Shown: positions 1 to 15,508 of the stretch, in pieces | Layout of the letters: the number at the start of each line of letters is the position of its first letter | Position numbering within the stretch: the stretch's first letter is position 1 | Source: Sphaerolaimus hirsutus | Taxonomy: Eukaryota; Nematoda; Chromadorea; Monhysterida; Sphaerolaimidae | Reading direction: 5' to 3' | DNA length: 64,000 nucleotides | Assembly (NCBI GenBank): GCA_964036195.1 | Contig: OZ038455.1 | Span: 14,153,855 to 14,217,854 of the forward strand | Notes under the pieces: model-generated | Database searches by the model: none | What the model saw: only the letters and a program-made list of their open reading frames with translations | What the model was told of the DNA's origin: nothing | Made by a program: the position numbers and the translations under genes

Positions 1-282
1 GCATGCATGGGTTCTAGCTGTGTGAACCGATTAGATACCTATGTATTCCATCGGGATTCCCGTGATCGGTGTTCCATTGAGATGAGGCAGTTTTGGCAGA
101 CTAAGGTTGACAAATGAAATTACCAAAACTGATTAATCTGCCTTAAATTTGAATTTTAGTGCATTTGAATTGAGCACAATGAATCATTTTTAATCTCCGT
201 CAAACACAGTTGGCAAACTCTTTATTCCGGTCAACTCAACTGTCTCCAAACAAGAATTAACAGTTTGAGAAATGTCGCCAAG

Positions 283-430
283 GGGGCAAACCCAGACCCT
301 GTAAAATGTCAAACGTGATGTAAAGTGTCAAAAGTAGAGTAAAACGCACTGCGCAATCGCAACCGAGTCGCCATTTTGCAGGGCATTTTACATGACATTT
401 TACATTTTACAGGGTCTCGGACTCTCAACA
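283..430. mobile_element. Introner-like MITE copy in a protease intron
   Basis: Inverted ends read CCCAGACCCTGTAAAATG on the left and the matching CATTTTACAGGGTCTCGG on the right. This is the same terminal repeat as the copies at 6445, 17713, 37741 and 43471. It lies inside the protease intron that follows the exon ending at 451. No clear target duplication is visible. The remaining sequence from 1 to 282 shows no gene; it holds only a degenerate palindrome with TTTGGCAGACTAAG-type arms. Confidence 0.6.
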
Positions 431-450
431 AAAGATAACGTTCACTTTAC

Positions 451-3710
<3,260 letters not shown>

Positions 3711-3914
3711 TGAGATTACTTGTGCTGATGTCACTGTACAAAAATTACAATTTGGACACGTTTGCGTCATTTTTTATAATTACCTACCAATGTATGTGGT
3801 GTTCTGTTGTTAAAATAGGAATGTGGAATGTTCGGAGGGGGGATTATTTGAGGGTGTATAAGAAATCAGGCTACTTATAAACAGCTGAAGCACTTGCCAT
3901 AAATAGATTGCAAT

Positions 3915-4234
3915 TAGGGTTCAAATGGATCCCGATTCCGAATTCCGGTAATTTTCAGAATTCGGTGGTCCTGATCCCGATCTCGAAACGACAATCCTGA
4001 TACCGATCCAGAAATCTGAAAATCCCAATCCAACCCCGAAAATTTGCAAATCCCGGTCCCGAAAAACTTCCCCAATTGGGAACCAGGGCCAGTCCCGCAT
4101 GAGAAGTGATAAGGACCCTGGGATAATACCGATTTCGATCCTGAAAACTCAAAAAACTAACCCTGATCCCGATCCCATGACCCCAATACCGATCCCGCTC
4201 CCAACCCCGAAAAGTCAATCCCGTTTGAACCCTA
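3915..4234. mobile_element. TAGGGTTCAAA-family MITE with CCCGATCCC repeats
   Basis: Ends TAGGGTTCAAATGG and CCGTTTGAACCCTA, with a degenerate CCCGAT(C/T)CC array between. The copy at 22981 has an 8-bp target duplication; here flanks are blurred because another element begins three bases further right. Confidence 0.8.
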
Positions 4235-4238
4235 TGTA

Positions 4239-4982
4239 CCGTATTTCTTCTAATAGAACGACATACCTCCAATAGAACGGCACCTACAATAGAACGGCAG
4301 GTTTTGGCTTTTTTTACACCAACGAAAGCAATATAACGGCAGCCTCCAATAGAATGGCACCTCCAATAGAACGGCAGGTTTTGGCACTTTTTTACACCAA
4401 CGAAAGCAATATAACGGCAGCCTCCAATAGAATGGCACCTCCAATAGAACGGCAGGTTTTGGCACTTTTTTTACACCAACAAAAGCAATATAACGGCAGC
4501 CTCCAATAGAACGGCACCCCCAATAGAACGGCACCTCCAATAGAACGGAAGGTTTTGGCACTTTTTTACACCAACAAAAGCAATATAACGGCAGCCTCCA
4601 ATAGAACGGCACCTCCAATAGAACAGCAGGTTTTGGCACTTTTTCACACCAGCGAAAGCAATATAACGGCAGCCTCCAATAGAACGACAGGTGCAAATTA
4701 TGTTGGAAGAGTGCCAACACACAAAAACATTTGAAAATTTGGTGGTGAGAGCATCCGAGGCGTTCAGAACTATGAATCATTGCTTATTTTTACATTTGGT
4801 CTGGTTTGAATTAATGCTGTGACATTCAAATGTTGCTCGTGTTACATTGAAAATACTGTGTTCAAATAAACAATGTGTGAGAAAGATTGTTGAAAAAATA
4901 AAACGGCATCCTCCAATAGAACGGCAGGTAAAAAAGTTGACACAAAAATAGATACGGCGCTATTCTATTAGAAGAAATACGG
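4239..4982. mobile_element. TA-flanked MITE with AATAGAACGGC tandem repeats
   Basis: Ends CCGTATTTCTTCTAATAG and CTATTAGAAGAAATACGG, each beside TA. Between 4265 and 4695 about five copies of a unit of roughly 75-110 bp recur. Each contains CTCCAATAGAACGGCA, AGGTTTTGGCACTTTTT and ACACCAACGAAAGCAATA. The open reverse frame across this array is repeat-derived, not a gene. Related copies occur at 21442 and 24602. Confidence 0.85.
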
Positions 4983-5064
4983 TAATTGAAATGCAACCAC
5001 AGCGTTCGGTTGTTCGAATTTGCCATTGAGACGCGCGGGTGATTGCAAGATTGAATTTGCTTAA

Positions 5065-5484
5065 GGGTCGTTTACACGGTTTCATGTGCCGACAAAAAAG
5101 TTAAGCGAGAAAGTTCCATAATTCCGGAATAAAGTTCCGTATCTGCGGGAAAAGCCAGTGAAGTATACTCACTAGTTAAGTTTACACACATGCCAATTTG
5201 CATATAATTTGAGCCTGTCGTTCAAAACTTATTTGCATTTGAAGATGAATTTCAGTTGTCGGTTCGGTTTCAAAACGAAAACCGAACCGACAACTAAAAT
5301 TCATTTTCAATTGCCTATAATTCGTGAACGACATGCTCAAATTATCTGCAAATTGGCATGTGTGTACACATAACTAGTGAGCACAATTCACCGTTTTTCT
5401 TTCCATATATGAAACTTTATTCCAGAATTATGGAACTTTTTTACCAAACTTTTTTGTCGGCACACGAAAGCGTGTAAACGCTGC
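5065..5484. mobile_element. TTAA-flanked MITE (piggyBac-type target)
   Basis: Ends GGGTCGTTTACACGG and GTGTAAACGCTGC, with TTAA on the left and TTTA on the right. Subterminal GTGCCGACAAAAAAG is repeated inverted, and a second inner palindrome CGGTTTTCGTTTTGAAAC sits near 5262-5290. The same ends delimit 25015-31232. Assignment to piggyBac rests only on the TTAA target. Confidence 0.65.
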
Positions 5485-5487
5485 TTT

Positions 5488-6342
5488 AGGTAATGTAGTG
5501 CTGTAACTTTCCCTGTGCTGTAATCTCCAAAGACATTTTATCCCGCAAGTTCAACCTTTTAATTTTGCTATTCCTGCACTAATTATCCACAAAGTATTTT
5601 GAGACAATCATAATTCATGAAATCAATATCAAATATCATGCAGTAGACAATATTAAAATAAACTCAAAAAGAAAACTTACTCGAAAGGAGGGATGCAAAT
5701 AGTGTAGCAAATAATTGAATACCATAACGTGCGGTGAAAATAGACTTGATTAAGATAAGCGAAAAATCAGCCATATTTAACAATTGTCCCATAGCTGCGA
5801 GACAAATAAACGGGTGCACTATTATCGTTCGTTACAGTTCGCAGTTTAAAATTTCTTCTCCAATTTATATATATCACATCACAACCAATTTGCCGACACA
5901 AAGTGCATTTTTCATTATGCAGACGAAATCAGGTGCAATTGCAATGTATTTGCGCATAATCTACCTGAGACCGGGCCAGTATTGAAAATCGACCGTCACA
6001 GGTATTTATATGTATTTTCCCGTCTATTTTTATGCACCTACATATGTTTGCATGCATCAAATCGTTATATCGGAAGTCATCGCACGTCACCCAGTCTGGC
6101 AAAGGTATTTTTGTTCTTTACACTTGTAAATATTTATTGAGGAGATGCGCGTATATGAGATGTGACGAAAATTCAAATATTAAATTTTTACATAGTATTT
6201 ACAATCGTGCGTAGCCAGTGCCGGGGGAACGCATGAAACAGCCTTTTATCTGCATTCTGCATCCTTATAAAATAATGTTTACACTCAAGCGAAAAAAAAT
6301 AAATAAAATAACATTGAAACAAACGTTTAAATATTGCGCGGA
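5488..6342. other. Intergenic, no gene recognised
   Basis: AT-rich sequence with short unsupported open frames. I see no exon-like block, RNA gene or clear repeat. It separates the 5' side of the protease gene from the stop codon of the next minus-strand gene. Confidence 0.5.
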
Positions 6343-9300
6343 TCACATGTAAAATCGATTGAAATACTCCTTAATTTCGTACTTGTTGTTTTTCAACTTG
6401 GCCAACGCTTTGAGGTATTCGATTCTGCGCTCCATCAAGGCCTGGGAACACTCCCAAACCCTGTAAAATGCCCTGTAAAATGTCAAATGTCATGCAAAGT
6501 GTCTAAAGTCAAAACTGCACTGCAAAATGGCAACCGAGTTGCCATTTTGCAGGGCATTTTCCATGACTTTAGACACTTTGCATGACATTTGACATTTTAC
6601 AGGGCTCTTTACAGGGTCTGGGAGTGGCACCTGGTCGACTTGCAGCCGCATCATCAGCGGCGTGCCTGAGTCATGGAAATGAATGTGCGTAGGTCGAATT
6701 GGGTTTGCCGGAACAGATCGGCTTGGACACCAGAGTTGTTAGAATTACTGAACTTTTTCAAAAAGTATATGTAAATGTAAGTATTTATTTTTTACTCACC
6801 AAAAAGTATAGAAAATGTAAAATACTTTTTTTACTCGTATGAGTGAGTATGTGAATGAGTAAATGTGAGTAAATTACTTTTTTCCCAGGAAAATGTAAAA
6901 GCGAGTACTTTTCCCCTGGAAAATGTAAAAGTTACGACGTTTTACATGTGAGAGTGAGTATTACACTGAAAGACATAATAGATGTCGTTTTTTAGTGATA
7001 ATTTAGTATTTTTTTAGAAAAAATGATATGATTTCTTCAAAATTTTATTATTTTAGCAACAGAAAATTGGGATTTTAGCAACAAAAATACATTTTCTCCG
7101 TACGCGTGTACTTTAAAAATGTACGCGTAAAAGTGAGTACATTACTTTTTTTTAGAGTATATGTAAATGTATTTACCGCGTACTCGCGTACGCGTATTTT
7201 TCGAGTAAATGTACGTACATTTTAACAACTGTGTTGGACACGACGGTTTGGGCCCACACACACACACACACACACACTACCTAGTTGACGGCGAAATGGC
7301 TGTCAACTAAAATAAGATTACCCAGGTACTTTGTTATATTTATCTGTTGGCGTTTGCAGACCATGTAAACTTTTATGCAAGTGTAAACAGTCAAGTAAAA
7401 TGTAATGGAAAATGCCAAGTGCTGTCCAGTGAAAAATTGAGATTTCACCTTTTACATGACTTTTTACGTTTTACAGATGCTGGAGTGCCCCCTGAACACG
7501 CATTAACCGATTGGTTATGAAAAAGTCACCGTTTTTACATTGAAACACTGCTTCTCAGTGAAAACTTTATGTAAAAACTGTAAAAGTTTGTGTTTTAAGA
7601 AAAAACTTGAGTTTTCACCAAAAACGCATAAATGAAAACAGGGTTACTTGAATTTTTTGCCAAAAACACTAGAAACACAGCTATTCATTGTTGAAAAAAC
7701 TCAAAACACAGAAAGTGTTCTTTAAAAAAACTTACACGTCCTTTATCGGAGCTTCACAAATTGAGTGACGGACTAACGTGGTCATGTGCCAATTCAGTAA
7801 GTGTAGAAGCAAAAAAACTTTCCAGAAGTGACAAGTAAAACGAGGAAAAGTGAGGTGTGAAACGAGGGGTAAAAACTTTACTTACTCAGCTTATAAGTTT
7901 TTACTTTTCATTTTACTCATCACTTCTAAAATGTTTTTTTTACTTCTCTACTTGCACCTGGTGTCAATACCAGACCCTGTAAAGTGTAGAGTAAAGTGTA
8001 AAATATCATGCAGTGTCAATTGTCATGACAAATGTAAAGTAATGTCTTAATTGACATGCAAAGTACAATAAAAAATCGTTTCTTTTTTATTTTGCATCAC
8101 ATTTTACCTGACATTTGACACTTTACTTTACAGTTTACAAGGTCTGCGGCTACCCCCAGTTTAGGGGGGGGGATCGCGTAGTCTCCCTCACCCGCGGGAT
8201 TGTTGAGCACGAGCGCGGTGCGCACGTCGGACTCGTCCTTGCCCTTGTCGGTGATGTCGAGCGTGTCGGCAGCGGCGGCGCGGGCCGCCTGCGTGCACTG
8301 CGCCATGTTGCGAACTGCGCCCTATGGAGAACGACAAGCGCGTGCCGATAGGCAGTGCCGGGGAATGATTTTGCAATGTTGTCACGAATAGTGATTAGTC
8401 ACTTCACTACTCGAAAATTCTGACGCTTTTTACATCACTACTAGTCACGGACTAGTGATGGAAAAGCGACAGAAAACGGGCGTCAAGCGGCAATGGTCCA
8501 ATGGGGGCGCAGTGCCCTTAGAAGCCCTCAAATGGCGCCAGCACCATGGCGCCATTCCAACACTGTGCAGTCGGCGCTGCAGTAGCTAAGCTACAGGTGT
8601 CAAATTTTGTTGTCACACTTGATGAATTCAATCTGGAAATAGTTCGCAAAGACATAACGAACGGCGGCGGCGGCCATCTCGGAGGCGCCCGCGTCCACGT
8701 AGCACTGGGTGATGGCGCGCGTGAGCGCCTGGTGTCGTCGCAGCGCGAACCTGCGCACGTTTGACATGGCGCGTCCGCGTGAAAGAGTTAATCGTTCTAA
8801 CATTTCGATAATGGAGTCAAAGAGCGGACTAGAATTCGTCCCACACATGTTTCACCATTTGCCGACTATTTTCAGAATCAAATCTAATGAAGCAGCTCTA
8901 GAGCGTCCACGCTGACAAATCTCACGGGCAACGTAGTACAAACGTGCAACGTTGTACCCACTTTCTCTGCGTCCGCTCATAACACTTGTGGTACAGCAGC
9001 ATGGCCAATATGGCGCCGATAGTGAGAAACACGATGGCCAAACTGGCGTACTGCGACGAGAGCACCGAGCGCACGGACACCTGCAGCCACTCACGGACAC
9101 TGGAAAATGGCCTGTGGAATGTCAAATGAAATGTCAAGTGTCAACTTTTTACTGGTTGTGTCATGTTTTTCATGACATTTTACCAAATTTACATGACATT
9201 TTACATGAATTTTGCACGGCATTTGACATTTACAGGGCATTTTACACTGTTTGGGAGTGGCCCCTGGTCCAAGTCGATGCTGTGGTCGTTCCGGTCGGCG

Positions 9301-12300
9301 GTCCCCTTGATCCACAGATGTCTGCGTCAGGAAAAATAGGGCCTTTTATAGTTAAGCCATGCTGAATCAGTGTGGCTACCCGTTTTGTTCGATTAGATCC
9401 ACTGGGGAGTTATTTTATTTGGATGTTTTAAGAAGGGAACTAGGTATTCAAGTGGGATTATGATTGTGTCAAAAATTTCAAGAATCTTTCTACAAGTTTT
9501 GAATCACTCAATAAAGTACACACTAGAGGCATACACACGTGATTTACATGCCGTATTCCCTCGACATACCCTCACCTTTGAAATTCGAGGGGGGTCTTAT
9601 TCGAGTGGGGGATGCTTTTTATCAGAAACTTTCGTGACGGATCATTTCCTGGCGATCATGTTTTGAAAGCAATTCTAATGTAGACTTAGGTACACTTGTT
9701 TCTTATAAAATTTTCAGTGGTCTTTTTTCAAAACACGCATTCGCACGGTCAAAGTTTCATCGCAGCCCAGCAAATTTCATAAATAAAAGGAACTACACAG
9801 CGGCACAGTGTGCACACGCTAAACTGCAAACTGTGTGCTGGTAAACTCATAAGTCGGCTTTGGACGCATTTGAGTTTACTGGAATGAGTTATTCTTGATC
9901 CCCATCAACTGCAGTTGACAGACACCTCATTTCGGTAAACTCACATACATGCAAAGCCGATTTATGAGTTTACCAGCACACAGTTTGCAGTTTAGCGTGT
10001 GTACCCCCATTGTGTCACCTCCTGTGCATGAGCGGGCGGTTCCAGGGCAGCAGCGACACGTTCTGCACCCTGCGGCCGCGCACCACGGACGCGTCGATCT
10101 GGCGCACCTCCGACACGTAGTCCCTGTCCACCGAGGGGGAACTGACGCCTGTGGGTGGGGGGGGGGGGTTGGGTTTACGAGAGGGGGGGTTTACATTTTG
10201 TGAATTTGAGAAATTAAAAATCTTTTTTAGGTAATTTAGTTGGGTATTTACTCATTTATTTTATTCAGATTCTCCAGAGAGATTTAATCGTAGTTCATTT
10301 ATGAGAAGAAAATACAAAAAGTATATCATTTATATTTTTATATTTTCTCCGCGTTTTTTGAGAGATTTAAATTCTGCGTAGGTTTTTTATTGTTGAGTGA
10401 TTTTCTGCAATTATAAATAATTAATAATTATATTTTCTAAAAATCACCCAATTTTCAATGCTAATAGGGATGCACACTGGGTGTTTGTGGGCTTTTTATT
10501 GTCAGACACTGACTCTTCCTATGAAAAACAATTAACGATGGCAAAAAAAGATTCGAAAATTCGAAAACATTTTCGAATTTTCAAATTTTTTCGGAATTTT
10601 CGAATTTTTATTTCACCATTGGAAAAAACACTTAAAAATCGATTTATTTTTCAAAAAATTCGAAAATTCGAAAATTCAAAAATTCGAAAATAGTTTTCGA
10701 ATTTTTCAGGGAATTCAAGGACATATAACACATTCTTAAGTTCAATGTGCTAATTCGTTCGACAATTGAGGCGCGGTCATAGCTGAAATCGAGGGTAGCA
10801 TTTCGAGGGGGGGGTCGGCCTGCCGGCACGTGTTTATATCTCGGGAACCGCTCGGTGAAAATTGTTGATTTTTTAATATAATATGGTTTCAGGTCGGGGC
10901 TAGTTACAAGTCCGAGGAAATTTCGCTACGATGCCCCAGACCGGAGATAGAGTGGGTCTATAAAAAGATGGTCATTTGCGAAAATTTTGTGTGTCGCTCA
11001 GAACATGCAAACTTTGAACATCAATAACTCGACTATTTCTGGGCCGATTTTAGTAATTTCACTTTTAAAATGATGACAAATGCTTGGAAAGTTCATTTCT
11101 GAGGTCAAATAGGCGATACAATATTGTGTATATATCGATTTGGAAAGATTTCGAAATGCGAAATTTACAAAAAAAAATTTCTCTTTGAACATGCCATCGT
11201 ATACTCCTGATCGAGAGAAACTCAATGAAACAAAAATGAGATCGATATCTCTTTCCGATCAAAAGTTATGGCGCTTCAAACTTTTCCCTCCCATCCACAT
11301 AAATAACCATATGCATGCAACTTCAAAACTCGATATCTCGGCCATTTCTGTGCCTATTTGCACCAATGAACAGTTAAAATGTTCAGAATGACATGGATAT
11401 ATCGTTTTTAGTATACTCTAATCACTTTATACCCTGCACGCGTGGTTCCCGTTGGAAGCGTGCCAACGATTTTTTACGCATGCGATTTTCATAAAAAAGT
11501 TGAAAAAGTCATCTCTGTTATAACACTTTACGTTAATTTTTTTACAACAATAATTTTTTTTTCGTCTTCATACAAACATCGCATGCTTTATCATCATTGG
11601 CACGCTTCCAACGTGAGACATAAATGAGTGCGAGGACAGAGTATCAAGTCCGCCGAGTATACCAGATTATCCGTATATTTCAGCAGATTTCCCATACAAG
11701 AAATTAATGCGAACTCTTGAATTAAATTGTCATAATGAAAATGCATACAAATAGACAGTGAATAAAAACGATATCTCCATGTCATTCTGAACATTTTAAC
11801 TGTTCATTGGTGCAAATAGGCACAGAAATGGCCGAGATATCGAGTTTTGAAGTTGCATGCATGTGGTTATTTATGTGGATGGGAGGGAAAAGTTTGAAGC
11901 GCTATAACTTTTGATCGGAAAGAGATATCGATCTCATTTTTGTTTCATTGAGTTTCTCTCGATCAGGAGTATACGATAGCATGTTCAAAAAAAAAAATTT
12001 CCGTAAATTTCGCATTTCGAAATCCGGCCAAATCGATATATACACAAATATTGTATCGCCTATTGAACCTCAGAAATGAACTCTCCAAACATTTGTCATC
12101 ATTTTAAAAGTGAAATTACTAAAATCGGCCCAGAAATAGTCGAGTTATTGATGTTCAAAGTTGGCATGTTCTGAGCGACACGCAAAATTTTCGCAAATGA
12201 CCATCTTTTTATAGACCCACTCTATCTCCGGTCTGGGGCATCGTAGCGAAATTTCCTCGGACTTGTAACTAGCCCCGCCCCGACCTGAAACCATATTATA

Positions 12301-14569
12301 TTAAAAAATCAACAATTTTCACCGAGCGGTTCCCGAGATATAAACACGTGCCGGCAGGCCGACCCCCCCCTCGAAATGCTACCCTCGATTTCAGCTATGG
12401 GCGCGGTGCGTCTGAAAAAGTGTATCGAAAAAAAAAAACGTTTAAAAACCTTGAAATGACATCCATGGTGGACCCATAGCTGGAATCAGGAATGACATTT
12501 TAGGGGGTTGGATGAACACCAGACTTTTGTGTTGCCCATTCTGTTACACGTCAGCCAATTTTGATACCGTCCAAGTATGTTGTGGTTTCGGGTCAAGGTT
12601 ATGACCGAATTTGTTTTGTTCGTTTTGTTTCCTCGAATCATCCACCAGTCCCAAGATAAGGTGGGTCTATAAACGGTGTTGATTTTACATGGCCAATCAG
12701 GCAAGTTGAATTTAAAGCTTAATAACTCAGCCATTTCTTGGCCGATTTGGACTATTAAATACTTAAAATTATCTGTACAATCTGTAGATTCCATTTTTCA
12801 GGTTAGATTAGTGATGTAAAAATTTGTTATGCTAATTTGACCCAGTATTTCAACATTTAACATGAATTTTTCTGAACATGCTATCATATACTTGATGTAA
12901 ATACTGTTTATCTCAAATAAGTCCCCAGGGGAGTTTTTTTGGTAAAATTTTTTGACGGGAAATTGTTCGAGGGGGGAGTTATTCAAGTGGGATTCGAGGA
13001 TTTATGGTAAATATATGTATAAATCACATATCACATATAAATAGTCAAATTGACATAAAAATGTCGACATCACTAATCCAACCCCAGAAATTGAATCGAT
13101 AGGTTGTGTAGTTTTTTTTAACTTTTGAATGGTTCACATCGGCCCAGAAATGGCCAAGTTATAAGCTTCAAATTTGACTAGCCAGATCGGCTGTGTGAAA
13201 TTATCATAAATAGACACCCCCCTTATCCTTGGGACTGGGAGATTTTATTTGAGGAAAACCAAAAAAATGGTCATACCCAGACCCAAACCCCAACATACTT
13301 GAATGACATCAAAATCAGCAAATGCACAACAGAATGGAATGACACAAAATCTGGTGATCCCCCCTCCCAGTACAGCCACCACCAATTCCAGCTATGGGTG
13401 GACCCAGTCACATTGAGGAATGTGCATGAATGCACCGAGCACCCATAACTATTTCAACATAACTAATTAACAGCTTAAAAGCTCTTAATTCAATATTTTT
13501 CCAAAAAATTCGAAAATTACCCACAAAAATTCGAAAATTACCCCAAAAAATTCAAAAACTGCCCAAAAAGATTTGAAAATTTGAAAATTCGAAAATTAAA
13601 TTCAAAATACGAAAATTTATTTGAGGAAAAATTCGAAAATTCGAAAATTCATTTTGGAAAAAACACTTAAAAATTTAAATACTTTTTTCGGGGGGTTTGC
13701 CATCGTTAAAAACAATGCGATGTTTGGCTTCATTTGGCTTCGAGATTAGCGCAGTGCATAAAATTTCAAAAATAGTGTGTACCAGAGTTGTTAAAAGGTA
13801 TGTACGTTTACTTGAAAAATACGCGTACGCGAGTACGCGGTAAATACATTTACATATACTTTTCACAAAAATACAGTACGCACTTGTACGCGTACACTTT
13901 CAAAGCGTACGCGTACGGAAAATGTATTTATGAAAATTCAATGTGGGACATATTTATAAAGTAACTACACTGCTATGTATTTACAGAAGTGGTTCCATTG
14001 AATATTTTAGATATGCGGGGGTAGTGCCTTTAACAATTTCAAAATTCGCAACCAAATCGAAATGGTTGTGTTGTGGAGACAATGGATGAGGTAAACGAGT
14101 CGGGAGAACGTTGATTTTTATCTTCTAGAAAAAAGAGACCTTGAAAACTATATAATCTGTCATTTGCTTATAGAAAAACATACGTTGTGCTGTACACGTA
14201 TGAAAAAGTGCCCACTTTTACACATTCTATGAAGAAAAATAGTCGTTTCTACACTCACAAAAAAGTACTCACATTTACGCGTACGTACGAGTAAAAAAAA
14301 GTATTTTACGTTTTCTATACTTTGTGGTGAGTAAAAAAACAACTTTACATTTACATATACTTTTAAAAAAGTTCAGTAATTCTAACAACTCTGGTGTGTA
14401 CCGGCTGAATCTTGTGGAGCTTTTTCTATAACAAACTATATTTCGTACCTTCTACACTGTCGTTGTACCCATGCTGAATTTTGGCTGCATAGTATGCCAA
14501 TGATGAGTTTTTATTGCTATTAAATTTTGACAATTTGAGCATTGACGCGAGCTGATTATTGGCAGACAT
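6343..14569 (-). CDS. Unidentified predicted single-pass membrane protein
   Basis: Minus-strand exons: 14569-14449 (start MSANNQLASM), 10148-10019, 9321-9264, 9099-8962, 8750-8659, 8314-8192, 6665-6631 and 6441-6343 (stop TGA). Every junction keeps phase except 9264/9099, where I cannot reconcile phase; that junction is occupied by a transposon. The product is about 290 residues. The fourth exon encodes one strong hydrophobic helix (SLAIVFLTIGAILAMLLY) followed by a basic stop-transfer stretch. The rest is hydrophilic: NVSLLPWNRP before the helix, then ITQCYVDAGASEMAA, LDITDKGKDESDVRTA and a charged C-terminal helix ending EIKEYFNRFYM. I do not recognise the family. The first exon is assigned by position and matching phase only. 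It is divergent from alpha-SNAP across a 0.9-kb gap. Confidence 0.6.
6445..6630 (-). mobile_element. Introner: MITE forming a complete intron
   Basis: Read on the minus strand: exon ...GTCGAC-CAG, then the element GTGCCACTCCCAGACC ... GGGAGTGTTCC, then a second CAG and exon GCCTTGATGG. The two CAG triplets (6631-6633 and 6442-6444) are the target duplication. Removing element plus one CAG joins LQVDQ to ALMERR in frame. The donor GT is the first two bases of the element; the acceptor AG is in the duplicated target. Confidence 0.88.
6731..7233. mobile_element. hAT-like MITE, 503 bp
   Basis: Ends CAGAGTTGTTAGAA and TTTTAACAACTGTG, flanked by a perfect 8-bp duplication TTGGACAC (6723-6730, 7234-7241). 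The interior consists of arrays of GTAAATGTA/GTACGCGTA-like motifs on both sides. Confidence 0.93.
7347..7491. mobile_element. Introner-family MITE, diverged
   Basis: TTGGCGTTTGCAGACCATG on the left, GATGCTGGAGTGCCCC on the right, flanked by CTG (7344-7346 and 7492-7494). It lies within the long intron 6666-8191 of the unnamed gene. From 7495 to 7960 I see only AT-rich sequence and short repeats such as GTAAAACGAGG and its inverse. Confidence 0.6.
7961..8156. mobile_element. Introner-family MITE
   Basis: GTGTCAATACCAGACCCTG at the left and a diverged right end finishing TACCCC before CAG (8157-8159). The triplet before the element is CTG, so the duplication is imperfect (CTG versus CAG). It is intronic in the unnamed minus-strand gene. 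Confidence 0.65.
9103..9263 (-). mobile_element. Introner-family MITE at an exon junction, non-GT start
   Basis: Minus strand: exon ending GACTTGGACCAG, then GGGCCACTCCC ... CCATTTTC, then CAG and the next exon. The CAG duplication is present (9264-9266, 9100-9102). The element starts GG, not GT, and its distal end lacks the usual GGGAGTGG terminus. The exons on either side do not keep phase if exactly this block is removed. Confidence 0.7.
9814..10003. repeat. Palindromic element, TGTGCACACGCTAAACTG arms
   Basis: Left arm reads ACACGCTAAACTGCAAAC and TGCTGGTAAACTCATAAG. The right arm is the inverse, ending TTTGCAGTTTAGCGTGTG. Its interior (GAGTTTACTGGAATGAG, CAACTGCAGTTGACAG) is shared with the palindrome at 31528. 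It ends about 15 bases from the donor of the exon at 10019. Confidence 0.75.
10540..10710. repeat. AATTCGAAAATTC-array element
   Basis: Starts ACGATGGCAAAAAAAGATT, followed by repeated TTCGAAAATTCG in both orientations. Similar blocks lie at 13500-13707 (with CCATCGTTA at its right end) and 50925-51070. It is intronic in the unnamed gene. 10150-10540 shows only a G run and AT-rich sequence. Confidence 0.6.
10778..12399. repeat. 1.6-kb near-perfect inverted repeat
   Basis: CATAGCTGAAATCGAGGG at the left is matched by CCCTCGATTTCAGCTATG at the right. The arms run about 630 bp (10778-11410 and 11770-12399) around a spacer of about 360 bp. Both arms contain CTCGACTATTTCTGGGCCGA and CCGATCAAAAGTTATGGCGC-like blocks. 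No protein-coding capacity is visible, so it looks like a foldback-type non-autonomous element. Confidence 0.85.
12473..13398. repeat. Second inverted-repeat element, related to 10778-12399
   Basis: Ends CCCATAGCTGGAAT and ATTCCAGCTATGGG. The arms share AATAACTCAGCCATTTCTTGG and the GATAAGG(T/G)GGTCTATAA block with the elements at 10778 and 25345. A TTCGAAAATT array follows at 13500-13707. Confidence 0.8.
13783..14393. mobile_element. hAT-like MITE, 611 bp
   Basis: Ends CAGAGTTGTTAAAAGG and TTCTAACAACTCTG, flanked by an 8-bp duplication GTGTGTAC (13775-13782, 14394-14401). Subterminal ACGCGTACGCGAGTACGCG arrays fill the interior. It ends 56 bp from the donor of the first exon of the unnamed gene. 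Confidence 0.93.
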
Positions 14570-15508
14570 GTTATTTTTACTGGAATCACACCTCAAAGCG
14601 GTAAAAGTAGCATCTTTGGAATTGAAAGCTGGTCGCAATGGTTTTTGGCAAACGTGTCGCTGACGCGAAAATATCATAATCATTATGATAATACAAGCTC
14701 CATTTTACGCGACGGGCGCTATCCGTGCACATGGCACAGGTGTGCGATACATTCAACGGATTACGGTAGTTAAGCATTCATTTCATTCATTTGTTTTGTA
14801 ATTGTTGCCTAGGACCCGGGAAGCAAACCTCGCAATTGTTTGCTAGCTCACTTCTCGCAAGTAGACTTGCACGGAACGAAATTATTCATGACGTAGTTCT
14901 CGGATGACAATGGGTTAGGTAAAAGCGGAGCATTAGAAAACGCGGGAAAAATTCAATTTCGAGAATTCAATTTCGGACGGATAATAACATAACGATTTGT
15001 GGATTTGAAGTGTACTAGATGTTCCAATGACAATCGAGTTACAATGACAATCGAGATCATCACTCGAAATGACAATTGTTGACAATGACAAAGACAAAAA
15101 ATCTGAATGCTCCGCTGTTTGTTTGTCTCTCTGCGTTGGCATAGTTTGGCCCGAAAAGACCACGTATAGGAACTTGGCGGCTGGCCAAAATTTGGCAATC
15201 GCTATAGATATATAAATAAAATACCTAGGCGAGAAGCAGTTTAAAAATGATATAACCAGTACACAAATAAAAAAGAAATTATGAAGGTGAAAATTGGCAA
15301 AATGGAGCGAATTAGCGATTTTGAGAACATTAAACGCTTTCATCCTCGTTAGTATCAAATGCAACGGGCAACTTGGACGTGGGCCAAGTTCAGCATACGT
15401 GACCCGATCCGTTTTGCCTATGCGTAGCCGACATTTTCTGATCAGCTAGTAAGTTCCCACAAAAAATAAAAATCGAAGTTTTGCTTCAAAGTCAGAGATT
15501 TTATCAAA
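14570..15508. promoter_or_regulatory. Shared divergent promoter region
   Basis: A 0.94-kb interval between the ATG of the unnamed minus-strand gene (14569) and the ATG of alpha-SNAP (15509). It is almost free of the transposon families that fill neighbouring introns. I see no clear TATA box. Assignment as a bidirectional promoter is by position only. Confidence 0.45.

Noticed and set aside
4250..4780. 176-codon minus-strand open frame with internal protein repeats
   Set aside because: It is the translation of the AATAGAACGGC tandem array inside a MITE.
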